In this document: one piece after another, positions 21,442 through 30,761 of the stretch
How positions within the stretch are numbered: position 1 is the first letter of the stretch
How the letters are laid out: each line of letters begins with the position of its first letter
Assembly: GCA_011772865.1 (NCBI GenBank)
Contig: WVYQ01000023.1
Span: forward strand, 271,097-335,096
Source of the DNA: Woeseiaceae bacterium
Lineage (GTDB): Bacteria; Pseudomonadota; Gammaproteobacteria; Steroidobacterales; Woeseiaceae
Direction: 5' to 3'
Length of the DNA: 64,000 bases
The notes under the pieces: generated by a model
Told to the model about the DNA's origin: nothing
Database searches by the model: none
What the model saw: the letters and a program-made list of their open reading frames with translations, nothing else
Translations under genes and position numbers: made by a program

Positions 21442-23475
21442 ATGAGTAACGAGTTAGCCCTGTGGCTCTCGATTGGCGCGGGCTTGTTGGCCATCGTGTT
21501 CGGTGCAGTATCGACACAGTGGATTCTCAAGCAGCCGGCAGGATCGGACCGGATGCAACAGATCGCTGCCGCGGTCCAGGAAGGCGCAAAGGCCTACATG
21601 GATCGCCAGTACATGACGATCAGCCTTGTGGGCATTGTCGTGTTCGTCATCATCGGTGCTGCGCTTGACTGGAGTACCGCGATTGGCTTCGCAATCGGCG
21701 CCGTGTTCTCGGGACTGGCCGGATACATTGGTATGTACGTTTCCGTCCGCGCCAATGTTCGCACGGCTGAGGCAGCGACCAAGGGCGTCAACCCCGCATT
21801 GAATATCGCCTTCCGGGGCGGTGCGATCACCGGTTTGCTCGTCGTCGGTCTCGGCTTGCTCGGCGTGGCCGGCTATTTCTACGTCCTGACACTAATCGGC
21901 GCATCGACCGACGACGCGGTGCACGCCCTGATCGGCCTCGCTTTCGGTGGCTCGTTGATCTCGATCTTCGCCCGACTGGGCGGTGGCATCTTCACCAAGG
22001 GCGCGGATGTCGGTGCTGATCTCGTGGGCAAGGTCGAAGCCGGCATTCCCGAAGATGACCCGCGCAACCCGGGCGTCATTGCTGATAACGTGGGCGACAA
22101 CGTCGGCGACTGCGCGGGCATGGCGGCCGACCTGTTCGAGACCTACGCCGTTACCATCATTGCGACAATGCTACTCGGTGGCCTCATGGCCACGACATAC
22201 GGCACGGTTGCGGTTATCTACCCGCTCGTGCTCGGCGCCGTTTCAATCGTCGCATCGATCATCGGCACCTTTTTCGTCAAGACCTCGGAAGGCGGCAAGA
22301 TCATGGGTGCGTTGTATCGCGGCCTGATCGTCGCCGGTGTCCTTGCCGCAATCATCTTCTACCCGATTACGCATATGATGATGGGCGACGGGGACGCCAT
22401 GGGTATCTATTACTCGGCGCTCATTGGTCTTGGCCTGACGGCTGCCATGGTTGTGATTACGGAGTACTACACCGGCACTGAATTCAAGCCTGTCAAGACA
22501 ATTGCCGAGGCATCGCTGACGGGCGACGCGACCAACATCATTGCTGGCCTCGGTATCTCGATGAAAGCGACGGCCCTGCCCGTTATCGCGGTATGCCTCA
22601 GTATCTGGGGCGCATTTGCGCTGGCCGGCGGCGATTATATGGCAGGCCTTTACAACATCGCGATCGCGGCAACCACGATGTTGTCTATGACGGGCGTCAT
22701 CGTGGCGCTCGACGCCTTCGGCCCGATCACGGACAACGCCGGCGGCATCGCCGAAATGGCAGAGCTACCGCCCGAAGTCCGTAACATCACGGACCAGCTG
22801 GACGCCGTCGGGAACACGACAAAGGCCGTCACCAAGGGTTATGCAATCGGTTCGGCCGGCCTCGCCGCGCTCGTGCTGTTTGCCGACTACAACAACGCGT
22901 TGGCGGGCGTCGGCAAGGATGTGACGTTCCTGCTCAATGACTACAAGGTGATCATCGGCCTCTTCATCGGTGGACTCGTGCCTTTCCTTTTCGGTGCTCT
23001 GGCAATGGAAGCGGTGGGGCGTGCTGCCGGTTCGGTCGTTAACGAGGTTCGCCGCCAGTTCAAGGAAATCGAGGGCATCATGGAAGGTACCGGCAAGCCC
23101 GACTACAGCCGCGCCGTGGATCTGCTGACCAAAGCGGCGATCCGCGAGATGGTCATACCTTCGCTGCTGCCGATTGCCGTACCGATCATTGTCGGCTTTA
23201 CGCTCGGCGTAGAGGCGCTTGGGGGACTGCTGCTCGGCACGATCGTCACGGGCCTGTTCGTCGCGATATCGATGACAGCCGGCGGCGGCGCCTGGGACAA
23301 CGCCAAGAAATACATCGAAGACGGTAACTTCGGCGGCAAAGGCTCGGACGCCCACAAAGCTGCGGTTACGGGCGACACGGTTGGCGATCCATACAAGGAC
23401 ACGGCGGGCCCTGCGATCAACCCGTTGATCAAGATCATCAACATCGTTGCCTTGCTGATCGTGCCATTGCTGTAG
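21442..23475 (+). CDS. hppA: Membrane-bound K+-independent proton-translocating pyrophosphatase
   Basis: Couples PPi hydrolysis to proton export (or the reverse). The 677-residue protein has about 15-16 hydrophobic spans and the substrate-site motifs [42 protein letters not shown] and, near the C-terminus, [18 protein letters not shown]. The diagnostic position near residue 455 reads [10 protein letters not shown]: Lys and Thr at the two signature sites mark the K+-independent subclass, whereas K+-dependent enzymes have Ala and Gly. The start is preceded by an AGGAG ribosome-binding site. A strong terminator follows at 23501. Confidence 0.96.
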   Translation: MSNELALWLSIGAGLLAIVFGAVSTQWILKQPAGSDRMQQIAAAVQEGAKAYMDRQYMTISLVGIVVFVIIGAALDWSTAIGFAIGAVFSGLAGYIGMYVSVRANVRTAEAATKGVNPALNIAFRGGAITGLLVVGLGLLGVAGYFYVLTLIGASTDDAVHALIGLAFGGSLISIFARLGGGIFTKGADVGADLVGKVEAGIPEDDPRNPGVIADNVGDNVGDCAGMAADLFETYAVTIIATMLLGGLMATTYGTVAVIYPLVLGAVSIVASIIGTFFVKTSEGGKIMGALYRGLIVAGVLAAIIFYPITHMMMGDGDAMGIYYSALIGLGLTAAMVVITEYYTGTEFKPVKTIAEASLTGDATNIIAGLGISMKATALPVIAVCLSIWGAFALAGGDYMAGLYNIAIAATTMLSMTGVIVALDAFGPITDNAGGIAEMAELPPEVRNITDQLDAVGNTTKAVTKGYAIGSAGLAALVLFADYNNALAGVGKDVTFLLNDYKVIIGLFIGGLVPFLFGALAMEAVGRAAGSVVNEVRRQFKEIEGIMEGTGKPDYSRAVDLLTKAAIREMVIPSLLPIAVPIIVGFTLGVEALGGLLLGTIVTGLFVAISMTAGGGAWDNAKKYIEDGNFGGKGSDAHKAAVTGDTVGDPYKDTAGPAINPLIKIINIVALLIVPLL

Positions 23476-23500
23476 TCGCACCAACGATGCAAGCTCAAAG

Positions 23501-23529
23501 ACCGCCGGCCTCGCCGGCGGTTTTTTTTT
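23501..23529 (+). terminator. Rho-independent terminator of hppA
   Basis: An ACCGCCGGC / GCCGGCGGT stem closed by a 3-nt loop is followed directly by nine T residues, 25 nt after the hppA stop. This is a textbook intrinsic terminator. Confidence 0.93.
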
Positions 23530-23565
23530 GCGCAGCGCCTGGCAACTTTCCATAAGTACGGTTTT

Positions 23566-23594
23566 GTCCATTCGCACCAGAAAATGGACGGTGC
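23566..23594. repeat. Interlocking inverted repeats upstream of the 90-residue ORF
   Basis: Two overlapping inverted repeats lie between the hppA terminator and the small gene at 23712: GTCCATT (23566-23572) with AATGGAC (23583-23589), and GCACC (23574-23578) with GGTGC (23590-23594). They can form alternative, mutually exclusive hairpins; a pseudoknot is sterically unlikely because no linker is left to cross the first stem. They may be an operator or a leader structure. Confidence 0.4.
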
Positions 23595-23711
23595 AACATA
23601 CCTTTCCGCGTCGGTAAAAAGCGACGGTAGAAGCAATGACATGCGTAATGGCAGATTGTCCACATCTCCATGAAACATGGCCTTGTTGCCAACAAGTGAG
23701 GCGAAAGAAAG

Positions 23712-23984
23712 ATGGCCGAAATGCCCGACGGCATCGTAACAGTGCACCTCGATGACCAGCGTTATCGGGGTGCCTATTACTTCCGTGACGACAAGATGTA
23801 CGTGACGGCCTATGGCTTGCGCCAGGGCTCGATCGACTTGGGTGTTCTCGGCGGAGAGCGCGGCGGAGCCGCGCTCAACCTCGCCAAACTCGTGCTGATC
23901 GACATGGTCAAGGCCGCGATGGCGTCTCCTGAGAATGAGCCGCAGCTCTGCATACAGGGCTCCACAACAGCGATTTTCTACTGA
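23712..23984 (+). CDS. Small conserved-looking protein of unknown function (90 aa)
   Basis: The frame starts at ATG 23712 behind a purine-rich GAGGCGAAAGAAAG segment and codes for 90 residues with no signal peptide or membrane span. It opens with MAEMPDGIVTVHLDDQRYRGAYYFRDDKMYVTAYG, a likely beta-sheet domain, followed by a helical ALNLAKLVLIDMVKAAM and a C-terminal strand. I do not recognise the family. Codon use matches neighbouring genes, so it is probably real. Its stop codon touches the stop codon of the convergent GGDEF/EAL gene with no base between. Confidence 0.6.
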   Translation: MAEMPDGIVTVHLDDQRYRGAYYFRDDKMYVTAYGLRQGSIDLGVLGGERGGAALNLAKLVLIDMVKAAMASPENEPQLCIQGSTTAIFY

Positions 23985-26312
23985 TTACGGATTAAGAATT
24001 CGGTGGGTTCCGCTAGATCCGGAACCGAGCGCCATCGGCGGATCGATGAAATGACCCTGTACGAAGTCGACCCCGACCTCTCGCAGCCAGTCGAAGTCGT
24101 CCTGATGCTCGACCTCCTCGGCGACGATCCGGAACTGCATCGTTCGCGCAAGTTTAATCATGGCCATGACCATCTCCTGGTTGACCTCATCGGCCTGGAG
24201 GTTGCGCGTGTAAGTGCCATCGATCTTCAGGTAATCGATAGGCAGGTGCTTCAGGCTCGAGAAGGAGCCCATGCCGCTACCGAAATCGTCGAGCGAGAAT
24301 TCACAGCCGATACCGTGAAGCACTTCGATAAAACGCTGCGCATGCTGGATATTCGAGAGTATCGCGGCCTCGGTGATCTCGAAGCAGACAGTTGACGGTG
24401 CCACGCCCGTGCGATCGAGCGCTTCGACGACATAGCCGAGGAACGACTCGTCGCCGAGAGTCTGGGCCGAAAGGTTTATCGCGCAACAGCGCCCGTGCGC
24501 TACCTTGATCTCGCCCGATGCAATCGCGGTCAACGTTGCCTTGACGACCCATCGATCGATTTGCGGCATCAGCTGATAGCGCTCGGCCGGTCGCAAAAAC
24601 TCCGCCGTGTCCGCAACGCGTCCGTGACTGTCGGGCAAACGGATCAGGACCTCGAACGCCGGGCCCGATTCGACGCCGCCGCTCATCGCGATGATGGGTT
24701 GAACGGCAAGCACAAACTGGTCCTCGTGCAGCGCTGCCTGCAGCCGGCGCAGCCATTGAATATCTCCGCGCTCGCGGGCGACCGCCTCGTCGCGTGCGGA
24801 GTAGACATGCACTCTCCCCCTTCCCTGTTGCTTCGCGACGTAACAGGCCGAGTCGGCCGCGCTCATCACATCCTGCATTGTTCCGCTGATGTGGCTGATC
24901 TCGACCAGGCCGATCGATATACCGATATTGAAGATCTTGTCTTTCCAGACGAAACGATAGTCTGCGACCGCATTGCAGATATCGGCCGCGATTTGCCGGG
25001 CCTTGTCAATTGGACAGCCGATCAGCAATGCCCCGAACTCGTCACCGCCCAGCCTGCCGACGTAGTCGGAGTCGCGCACCTGGTCCTTGATGAGGCTGGC
25101 GACCTCCCGGAGCATGTTGTCGCCGGCAAGGTGTCCGCAGCTGTCGTTGACGGCCTTGAAGCGATCGAGATCCATGTAGAACAGCATGTGCACAGCTTCT
25201 TCGGCGTGCGCATCGTCCATTGCCTCGTCGAGACGGCGCTCGAACTCGCGGCGATTGATGAGGCCGGTCAAGGGATCGTGAGAGGCCTGGTAACTCATCT
25301 TCCGGGTCAGGCCACGAATTTCGCCGACGTCGTGGAACACGACGACGGCGCCCGAGACGCTGTTGCCAGGACCACGAATCGGCGACGCGGTAATTTCAAT
25401 GGAATGTTCATTCTCGCCGCCAGAAGTCACCATCACAGCTCGCCGGCCCATGTTCACACGGCGGCGCATCGCCAGGCAGCGCTCTACCGGGTCGCCGAGC
25501 GGCCTGCGATCGGCGTCATCGACCAGTGTGAACATCTCGCTGACGCGATGCCCCGCCGCATCTTCACGGTTAGTTCCAATCAGCGTCTCGGCCGCCTGGT
25601 TCATGTAGTCGATCCGGCCGTCGTTGTCCGTAGTGATCACCCCTTCGGCAATGGATTCGAGCGTGTATTGCGCCTGTCGCTTGCCGCGGCTCAACGACAC
25701 TTCGAGGCTCTTGCGATGACTGATGTCACGGGCAACGGTGAGAATCGCGGTATGACCATGGAACTCGATGTTTGAGCTCTGTGCTTCGACCCAGAGTCCG
25801 GCCTCGTTGCCGTTGATCAGCTGAATTTCCAGTCGCCGCGGGACGTTTTCGCCCTCGAGGCGCTTGGCCATCGTGTTGCGAAAAAGCGCGCGGTAGGCGG
25901 GCCTGACCAGGTCCGCCGCCTCGCGTCCAATCAGCTGCTGGGGTTCCATGCCGATCAGGCTGGCCGCCGACTCATTGGCCAGCAGGATCTTCTCGTCGTG
26001 AACGATGACGATCTCCGGCAAGGTCCGGGCGAAAACCGTGAACAGCCGGTCCCTGTCCTGAATCTTTTCATCACGCTCGGCGAGCGCATCGAAGAGCCGA
26101 TTGATCGTTCCGGCGAGCTGCGCTGCATCGGGATTCGATGGAATGCTGAGCCGCCGACCCACCGATGCGTCGCGAGATGCGTCGAGCATCTCTTGATTGA
26201 GCTTCGCCATTCTTCGAGAAGCGCGCTGCTTGGCCAGTCCCAACCACACGATCAAGACAACGCTCAGTATCACGAGTGCCGACAGAACTATGATGATGGG
26301 GTTAGAGGACAT
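23985..26312 (-). CDS. Membrane PAS-PAS-GGDEF-EAL protein (c-di-GMP turnover)
   Basis: The 775-residue protein has an N-terminal membrane span (about 5-27), a short linker, two PAS-like sensor domains (about 95-220 and 225-345), a GGDEF domain (RLGGDEFGALL intact, about 350-520) and an EAL domain (about 530-760). The EAL domain reads FEVLIRL where the canonical motif is E-A-L; the metal-binding Glu is kept, and INLSAQ, CFEITEAAI, SLDDFGSG, LKIDG and AEEVEH are present, so phosphodiesterase activity is plausible. Both synthesis and breakdown of c-di-GMP are therefore possible, tuned by the PAS signal. It is divergent from pcm. Confidence 0.9.
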   Translation of the reverse strand: MSSNPIIIVLSALVILSVVLIVWLGLAKQRASRRMAKLNQEMLDASRDASVGRRLSIPSNPDAAQLAGTINRLFDALAERDEKIQDRDRLFTVFARTLPEIVIVHDEKILLANESAASLIGMEPQQLIGREAADLVRPAYRALFRNTMAKRLEGENVPRRLEIQLINGNEAGLWVEAQSSNIEFHGHTAILTVARDISHRKSLEVSLSRGKRQAQYTLESIAEGVITTDNDGRIDYMNQAAETLIGTNREDAAGHRVSEMFTLVDDADRRPLGDPVERCLAMRRRVNMGRRAVMVTSGGENEHSIEITASPIRGPGNSVSGAVVVFHDVGEIRGLTRKMSYQASHDPLTGLINRREFERRLDEAMDDAHAEEAVHMLFYMDLDRFKAVNDSCGHLAGDNMLREVASLIKDQVRDSDYVGRLGGDEFGALLIGCPIDKARQIAADICNAVADYRFVWKDKIFNIGISIGLVEISHISGTMQDVMSAADSACYVAKQQGRGRVHVYSARDEAVARERGDIQWLRRLQAALHEDQFVLAVQPIIAMSGGVESGPAFEVLIRLPDSHGRVADTAEFLRPAERYQLMPQIDRWVVKATLTAIASGEIKVAHGRCCAINLSAQTLGDESFLGYVVEALDRTGVAPSTVCFEITEAAILSNIQHAQRFIEVLHGIGCEFSLDDFGSGMGSFSSLKHLPIDYLKIDGTYTRNLQADEVNQEMVMAMIKLARTMQFRIVAEEVEHQDDFDWLREVGVDFVQGHFIDPPMALGSGSSGTHRILNP

Positions 26313-26499
26313 GCGGAGCCCGGTTTTTCATTCAGATGCCGTTAGCTGATCATTTGTTATTATTGTCGGCTCGACGTACGTCCGAATTGCATCTTCGTAA
26401 TAAGCATAGCCCAGCAATACCTGCGGCTTGATGCGATTCACCATAATGTAACAAAAGTCGAGATTTCGCTTTAATTTCAGAATTTTAGGATTCATTGGA

Positions 26500-27150
26500 A
26501 TGGATACAGATTTCGCCCGGCAGCAAATGGTCGAACAACAGGTTCGCGCATGGGACGTTCTTCATCCCGACGTGCTCCGGGTACTCAAAGACATACCGCG
26601 AGAACAGTTCGTGCCGAACGGCTACGAACCGCTGGCATTCGCAGACACGGAGATTCCGATTGGCCATGGCGAGACCATGATGACACCAACAATCGAAGGA
26701 CGCGTACTGCAGGCATTGCAGCCAACCCCGAGCGATACAGTCCTGGAAATCGGCACCGGGACCGGTTTCCTGGCTGCTTGCCTGCGACGACTCTCGGCCG
26801 GCGTGACCAGTATCGACATTCACGGTGACTTTCTGGACAGCGCCAGGGCGAATCTCGAAGACTCCGGCATTGCTGACGTGACCTTGCTGAAGATGGATGC
26901 CACGCGCCAATTACCACAGCGCCAGTTTGATGTCATCGCGGTCACGGGGTCCATCGAAAAATTCGACCCACGATTCGTCGATGCCCTCGTTCCCGGTGGC
27001 CGACTGTTCATCGTCGTCGGCGCAGCGCCGGCGATGGACGCGCGCCTCGTAACAAGAACCGGCGAGAACGACTGGCATAGCGAGAGCCTTTTCGAGACGG
27101 TGCTGACTCCACTCGTTAACGCGACGCAGCCGCCACAGTTTTTATTCTGA
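26500..27150 (+). CDS. pcm: Protein-L-isoaspartate O-methyltransferase family protein
   Basis: A 216-residue SAM-dependent methyltransferase. PREQFVP, MMTPTIEGRVLQAL and the SAM-binding LEIGTGTGFLAACLRRL are in the order of Pcm enzymes, which repair isoaspartyl residues in proteins. The post-I DIHGDFLDSA segment supports the fold. This shorter Pcm-like form is commonly encoded immediately upstream of tolC in gammaproteobacteria, as here, where its true substrate is not established. The ATG at 26500 begins MDTDFARQQMVEQQVRAWDV, standard for this subgroup. Confidence 0.88.
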   Translation: MDTDFARQQMVEQQVRAWDVLHPDVLRVLKDIPREQFVPNGYEPLAFADTEIPIGHGETMMTPTIEGRVLQALQPTPSDTVLEIGTGTGFLAACLRRLSAGVTSIDIHGDFLDSARANLEDSGIADVTLLKMDATRQLPQRQFDVIAVTGSIEKFDPRFVDALVPGGRLFIVVGAAPAMDARLVTRTGENDWHSESLFETVLTPLVNATQPPQFLF

Positions 27151-27162
27151 TGTGAAACCACT

Positions 27163-27236
27163 TAAGGTGTTGCCGCATCTAGAAAATGAATATCGGACTT
27201 GACTGGTTTAGTGATATAGTTGACTATAACACCTTA
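27163..27236 (+). promoter_or_regulatory. Inverted repeats in the pcm-tolC gap
   Basis: Two symmetrical elements lie between pcm and tolC. TATAGT (27215-27220) and ACTATA (27223-27228) form a perfect 14-bp palindrome around TG. TAAGGTGTT (27163-27171) and AACACCTTA (27228-27236) form a distant 9-bp perfect inverted repeat. They could be an operator and an mRNA stem controlling tolC, but no known regulator motif was recognised. Confidence 0.4.
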
Positions 27237-27273
27237 CGCTTAACCTGACCGCCCACTCAGCGGAACCGTGGAA

Positions 27274-28734
27274 ATGAAAAAACCAATTAGATTCAGAATC
27301 TTATGCGCCATTCTCGGCTTTGTGTCAGTGCCTGGCATGGCGTCCGCCGCGTCGCTGCTCGAGGTTTACCAGCAAGCTCTGCAGTCGGACCCGAGAATTC
27401 ACGAAGCGGAAGCGCGCCGCCTGGCCGCGCTCGAAGCCGAGCCGCAGGCGCGTGGCGTTTACCTGCCGCAACTCAGCGCATCCGGCAGCTGGACCAAATC
27501 CAATTCGGAAGGAACGGGCACGTTCAACCAGTTTGTCGAGGTCCCGCCGGGGTCCGGCAACTTCGAGGTTGTACCGGTTCCGTTCCAGTCCGAGACGCGA
27601 GACGAAACCACTCGCTGGTCTTTCGATCTTTCGCAGACGATTTTCCGCTGGGACCGGATCGTCAATCTGCGACGAGCCGACAAGATCGTGGCCAAGGCCG
27701 AGGCCGATCGCGAAGCTGCTCAGCAAGACCTGATCGTGCGCGTTGGGCAGGCGTATTTTGATGTGCTCGGCGCCGAAGACCGGCTGACTTCGACGCATGC
27801 CAATCGGCAGGCGATCGCCCGGCAACTGGAACAGGCCAAGCAACGGTTCGAGGTCGGACTCATCGCGATCACCGATGTTCAGGAGTCACAGGCAGCCTAT
27901 GACCAGGCTGTCGCCGATGAGATTGCCGCAAAGCGCGTGCTCGCTACGGCGCGCGAATTTCTTCGCGAGATAACCGGAGAATATGTGAGCGCCCTTTCTG
28001 CGCCCGGCGATGAATTCCCGATGCGCGCTCCGAGCCCTGCGAGCGAAAGCGACTGGGTCGATCTCGCCTTGGGCCAGAACCTCGCTCTCGTATCAAGCCG
28101 TCTTGACGAACAGATCGCGAGGGACGAGATCTCGTTCCGCCGCAACGGTCACTATCCTACCGTCGATCTTGTGGCAAGCCTAGGAAACACCACGAGCGAG
28201 GCGGAGCAAAATACCGGGCCCGGTTTCCTCGACACCGAGCGCGATTTCGACAATGACAGCATCGGTATCCAGGTCACGCTCCCGCTCTTCACAGGCGGCT
28301 CCACCTCCTCGCGTGTTCGCGAGGCCGTGTACCTGCACCGCGCGTCGATGGAGCAGCTGCAGCGCGTGACTCGTGAGACCGAACGTTCTACGCGGGACGC
28401 CTACCTGGGCGTTTTGTCGGAAATGAGCCGCGTCGAAGCCCTCGAGCAAGCTGTCGAATCGAGCCGGACGGCCCTGGAGGCAACCCAGGCTGGATTCGAT
28501 GTCGGCACCCGCACGATCGTCGACGTGCTCGATTCGCAGTTCAATCTCTATCGTTCGATTACGCTCTTCTACCAGGCGCGATACGACTACCTGATGAACG
28601 TGCTTCGATTGAAGCAGGCTGCAGGCAACCTGCAAATCGAAGATCTCGAAAACATCGACCAATGGCTCAGGGAGCGCCCGACCCCCGAGGAGGCGTTCGC
28701 CGCTGAAGAAGCGGCTGCGGCTGCGTCCGAATAA
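27274..28734 (+). CDS. tolC: TolC-family outer membrane channel protein
   Basis: Trimeric outer-membrane duct for type I secretion and tripartite drug efflux. The product (about 486 residues) has a signal peptide ending near ASAA, then the two repeated halves of the OEP fold: SLLEVYQQALQSDPRIHEAEARRLAA and GQAYFDVLGAEDRL in the first, and NLALVSSRLDEQIARDEI, the LPLFTGG loop, RVREAVYLHRASMEQLQRVTRETERSTRDAYLGVL and the VGTRTIVDVLDSQ signature in the second. The start is ATG 27274; a GTG at 27268 in the same frame is possible. It converges on waaA with a 6-nt gap between stop codons. Confidence 0.94.
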   Translation: MKKPIRFRILCAILGFVSVPGMASAASLLEVYQQALQSDPRIHEAEARRLAALEAEPQARGVYLPQLSASGSWTKSNSEGTGTFNQFVEVPPGSGNFEVVPVPFQSETRDETTRWSFDLSQTIFRWDRIVNLRRADKIVAKAEADREAAQQDLIVRVGQAYFDVLGAEDRLTSTHANRQAIARQLEQAKQRFEVGLIAITDVQESQAAYDQAVADEIAAKRVLATAREFLREITGEYVSALSAPGDEFPMRAPSPASESDWVDLALGQNLALVSSRLDEQIARDEISFRRNGHYPTVDLVASLGNTTSEAEQNTGPGFLDTERDFDNDSIGIQVTLPLFTGGSTSSRVREAVYLHRASMEQLQRVTRETERSTRDAYLGVLSEMSRVEALEQAVESSRTALEATQAGFDVGTRTIVDVLDSQFNLYRSITLFYQARYDYLMNVLRLKQAAGNLQIEDLENIDQWLRERPTPEEAFAAEEAAAAASE

Positions 28735-28740
28735 GGGCTG

Positions 28741-30015
28741 TCAGCCCGGCCGTTCGCCACCAATCAGCGGATCGAGAAGCTCGAGCAGTCGTGCGAGCGC
28801 ACCACGGTTCTGCTTGACGATCGCCAGGCCCCGGCCACTTCGGGCGGCGGCCTCGGTCGGGTCTGACAGCAACTCCTCAATCGCGACGGCGAGCTGCCCC
28901 GGATCGTCAACGATTCGGCATGCGCCCAGGCCAATAAACATGTCGGAAATTTCCTGGGCGTTGTAGACGTGGGGGCCGCTGACGAGCGGCATGCCGAGGG
29001 CCGCAGGTTCGAGCAGGTTGTGGCCGCCAATCGGAACGAGGCTGCCGCCAACGAAGGCAATGTCGCTCGCCGCATAAAACAGCGGCAGTTCGCCCATCGT
29101 GTCGCCGAGGAAGACCGATGTCGACGCATCGCAGGAACGCTCCTCGGTGCGCGCAACCTGGCTGAAGCCTTCCCGTTTTACGAGATCGGCGACCGACGAG
29201 AAACGCTCGGGGTGCCTGGGAACGAGCACTAGCAACAACTCGGGAAAGCGCTCCAGCAGCTGTCGATGCGCTGTCAGCACCTGCTGCTCCTCGTTGTCGT
29301 GGGTGCTCGCGGCAACCCAGACGGGTCGATCACCAAAAACTCGCCGGCGAAACTCCGCGCCGCGTTCTGCAAGGTCGGTAGGCAGTTCGATATCGAACTT
29401 TATATTGCCGGTCACCCAGGTGCGCACCGGACTCGCGCCCAGCGAGCGGAACCGTTCGGCGTCGGCCTCGCTCTGCGCTGCAATGATGATCCCGTGTGAC
29501 AGGGTCTCGCGGAAAAGCGGCGTAAGCTTCCTGTAGCGCTTGACCGATTTGAGAGAGATTCTCGCGCTGACGAGAACGAGAGGGATCTCGCGCAGGCCAC
29601 AACCCTGGTAGAGATTCGGCCAGATCTCTGTCTCCATGATCAGCGCCAGCTCCGGTCGCACCGAATCGAAGAAACGGTCTACCGCGAAAGGCATTTCGAA
29701 CGGGATATAACAGTGGTTAACCGTATCGCCGAAATTTGCCTCGACGCGAGCCGCACCGGTTGGCGTCACCGTTGTGATCAGCATCGGGTGGTCAGGAAAC
29801 CGCTTCTGAATCGCGCGCACGAGCGGGACGGCTGCCTGCACCTCCCCCACCGATACGGCGTGAATCCAGATGCACCTGTCGAGCAGCGGGTAGCCGAGGC
29901 CGAAACGCTGGCCCAGCCGATCGCGATAGCTGCGGTTCCAGAGCGCACGAACCAGCCAGTAGAACGCCAGGGGGACCTGGAGCAGGTAGATCAGCAGGTT
30001 GTAGAGAACACGCAC
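28741..30015 (-). CDS. waaA: 3-deoxy-D-manno-octulosonic acid transferase
   Basis: Adds Kdo to lipid IVA in lipopolysaccharide synthesis at the inner membrane face. The 424-residue protein starts with a membrane-interacting LYNLLIYLLQVPLAFYWLVRAL segment. The N-terminal glycosyltransferase domain contains IWIHAVSVGEVQAA (catalytic Glu in GEV), and PVWVAASTHDNEEQ and the SLVPIGGHNLLEPAALGMPLVSGPH motif follow in the second domain, as in KdtA/WaaA. Its presence confirms a Gram-negative, LPS-bearing cell. It begins shortly downstream of nrdJb, 33 nt after its stop. Confidence 0.95.
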   Translation of the reverse strand: MRVLYNLLIYLLQVPLAFYWLVRALWNRSYRDRLGQRFGLGYPLLDRCIWIHAVSVGEVQAAVPLVRAIQKRFPDHPMLITTVTPTGAARVEANFGDTVNHCYIPFEMPFAVDRFFDSVRPELALIMETEIWPNLYQGCGLREIPLVLVSARISLKSVKRYRKLTPLFRETLSHGIIIAAQSEADAERFRSLGASPVRTWVTGNIKFDIELPTDLAERGAEFRRRVFGDRPVWVAASTHDNEEQQVLTAHRQLLERFPELLLVLVPRHPERFSSVADLVKREGFSQVARTEERSCDASTSVFLGDTMGELPLFYAASDIAFVGGSLVPIGGHNLLEPAALGMPLVSGPHVYNAQEISDMFIGLGACRIVDDPGQLAVAIEELLSDPTEAAARSGRGLAIVKQNRGALARLLELLDPLIGGERPG

Positions 30016-30048
30016 TCGTGCGCTCGCGTCAGCGGTATCAGCTCCCGC

Positions 30049-30759
30049 TTAGCCGCACTTCGATTCGCCGCAGGACAGACAGGTCATGCAGCCGTCCATC
30101 ATGATGACAGCGGCTGTATTGCACTTGCTGCAAAGCTGCGCGCCTTCCGGGTATTCGCTCTCCGAAAAAGCGTCCTGTTGCTTTTGCGCCTCCTCGTATT
30201 CGGCGCGCTTTTCCTTGAGCAGTTTCTGTTGTTCGTCGTCAAGCTCGGGCTCGGCCATCAGGCCGATCGAGATCAGGTGTTTTTCGACGATGTAGCCGAG
30301 TTCCGCAATGATCGAAGGCATGAACTTGCCGCCAGGCTGCCAGTAGCCGCCGCGCGGATCGAAAACTGCTTTCAACTCGTCAACGAGAAACGCCACATCA
30401 CCGCCCTTGCGGAAGACGGCCGAAATGATGCGTGTCAGCGCGACGATCCACTGGTAGTGATCAAGGTTCTTCGAATTGATGAAGATCTCAAACGGCCGAC
30501 GCTTCTCGAACTCCGTGCCCTGGTTGAGGATGATGTCATTGATGGTCACGTACATCGCATGATCGGAGATCGGCGTTTTGACTTTGTAGGTGGACCCTAC
30601 GAGCACCTCCGGGCGCTCGAGCCTCTCGTGCATACGGATGACTTCAGCGCGGTCCCCGCCGCCACCTTCCCGCTTGAACTCGGGCTTGGCGACCTTTTCC
30701 TCGACCTCAGGCTGAGATACGGCATAGCCGACGATTTTCTTGTCAATCTTCATCATCAT
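30049..30759 (-). CDS. nrdJb: Ribonucleotide reductase class II, C-terminal subunit NrdJb
   Basis: A 236-residue protein corresponding to the detached C-terminal part of class II (adenosylcobalamin-dependent) ribonucleotide reductase, as in the split NrdJa/NrdJb of Pseudomonas aeruginosa. The central part is consistent with the TSCPD-type segment (VFRKGGDVAFLVDELKAVFDP), followed by a charged coiled region and a terminal cysteine cluster: CSKC, CMTC, CGESKCG. These cysteines probably include the pair that re-reduces the active site, plus a zinc-like ribbon. Three ATG codons lie in series at 30759, 30756 and 30753. The gene starts 2 nt after the nrdJa stop. Confidence 0.87.
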   Translation of the reverse strand: MMMKIDKKIVGYAVSQPEVEEKVAKPEFKREGGGGDRAEVIRMHERLERPEVLVGSTYKVKTPISDHAMYVTINDIILNQGTEFEKRRPFEIFINSKNLDHYQWIVALTRIISAVFRKGGDVAFLVDELKAVFDPRGGYWQPGGKFMPSIIAELGYIVEKHLISIGLMAEPELDDEQQKLLKEKRAEYEEAQKQQDAFSESEYPEGAQLCSKCNTAAVIMMDGCMTCLSCGESKCG

Positions 30760-30761
30760 GT

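Noticed and set aside
23566..23594. H-type pseudoknot
   Set aside because: The second stem strand begins directly after the first stem with no linker to cross its groove, so the two stems must be alternatives.
24495..25775. 426-residue plus-strand open frame
   Set aside because: It is antisense to the GGDEF/EAL gene and has no domain; a typical GC-skewed shadow.
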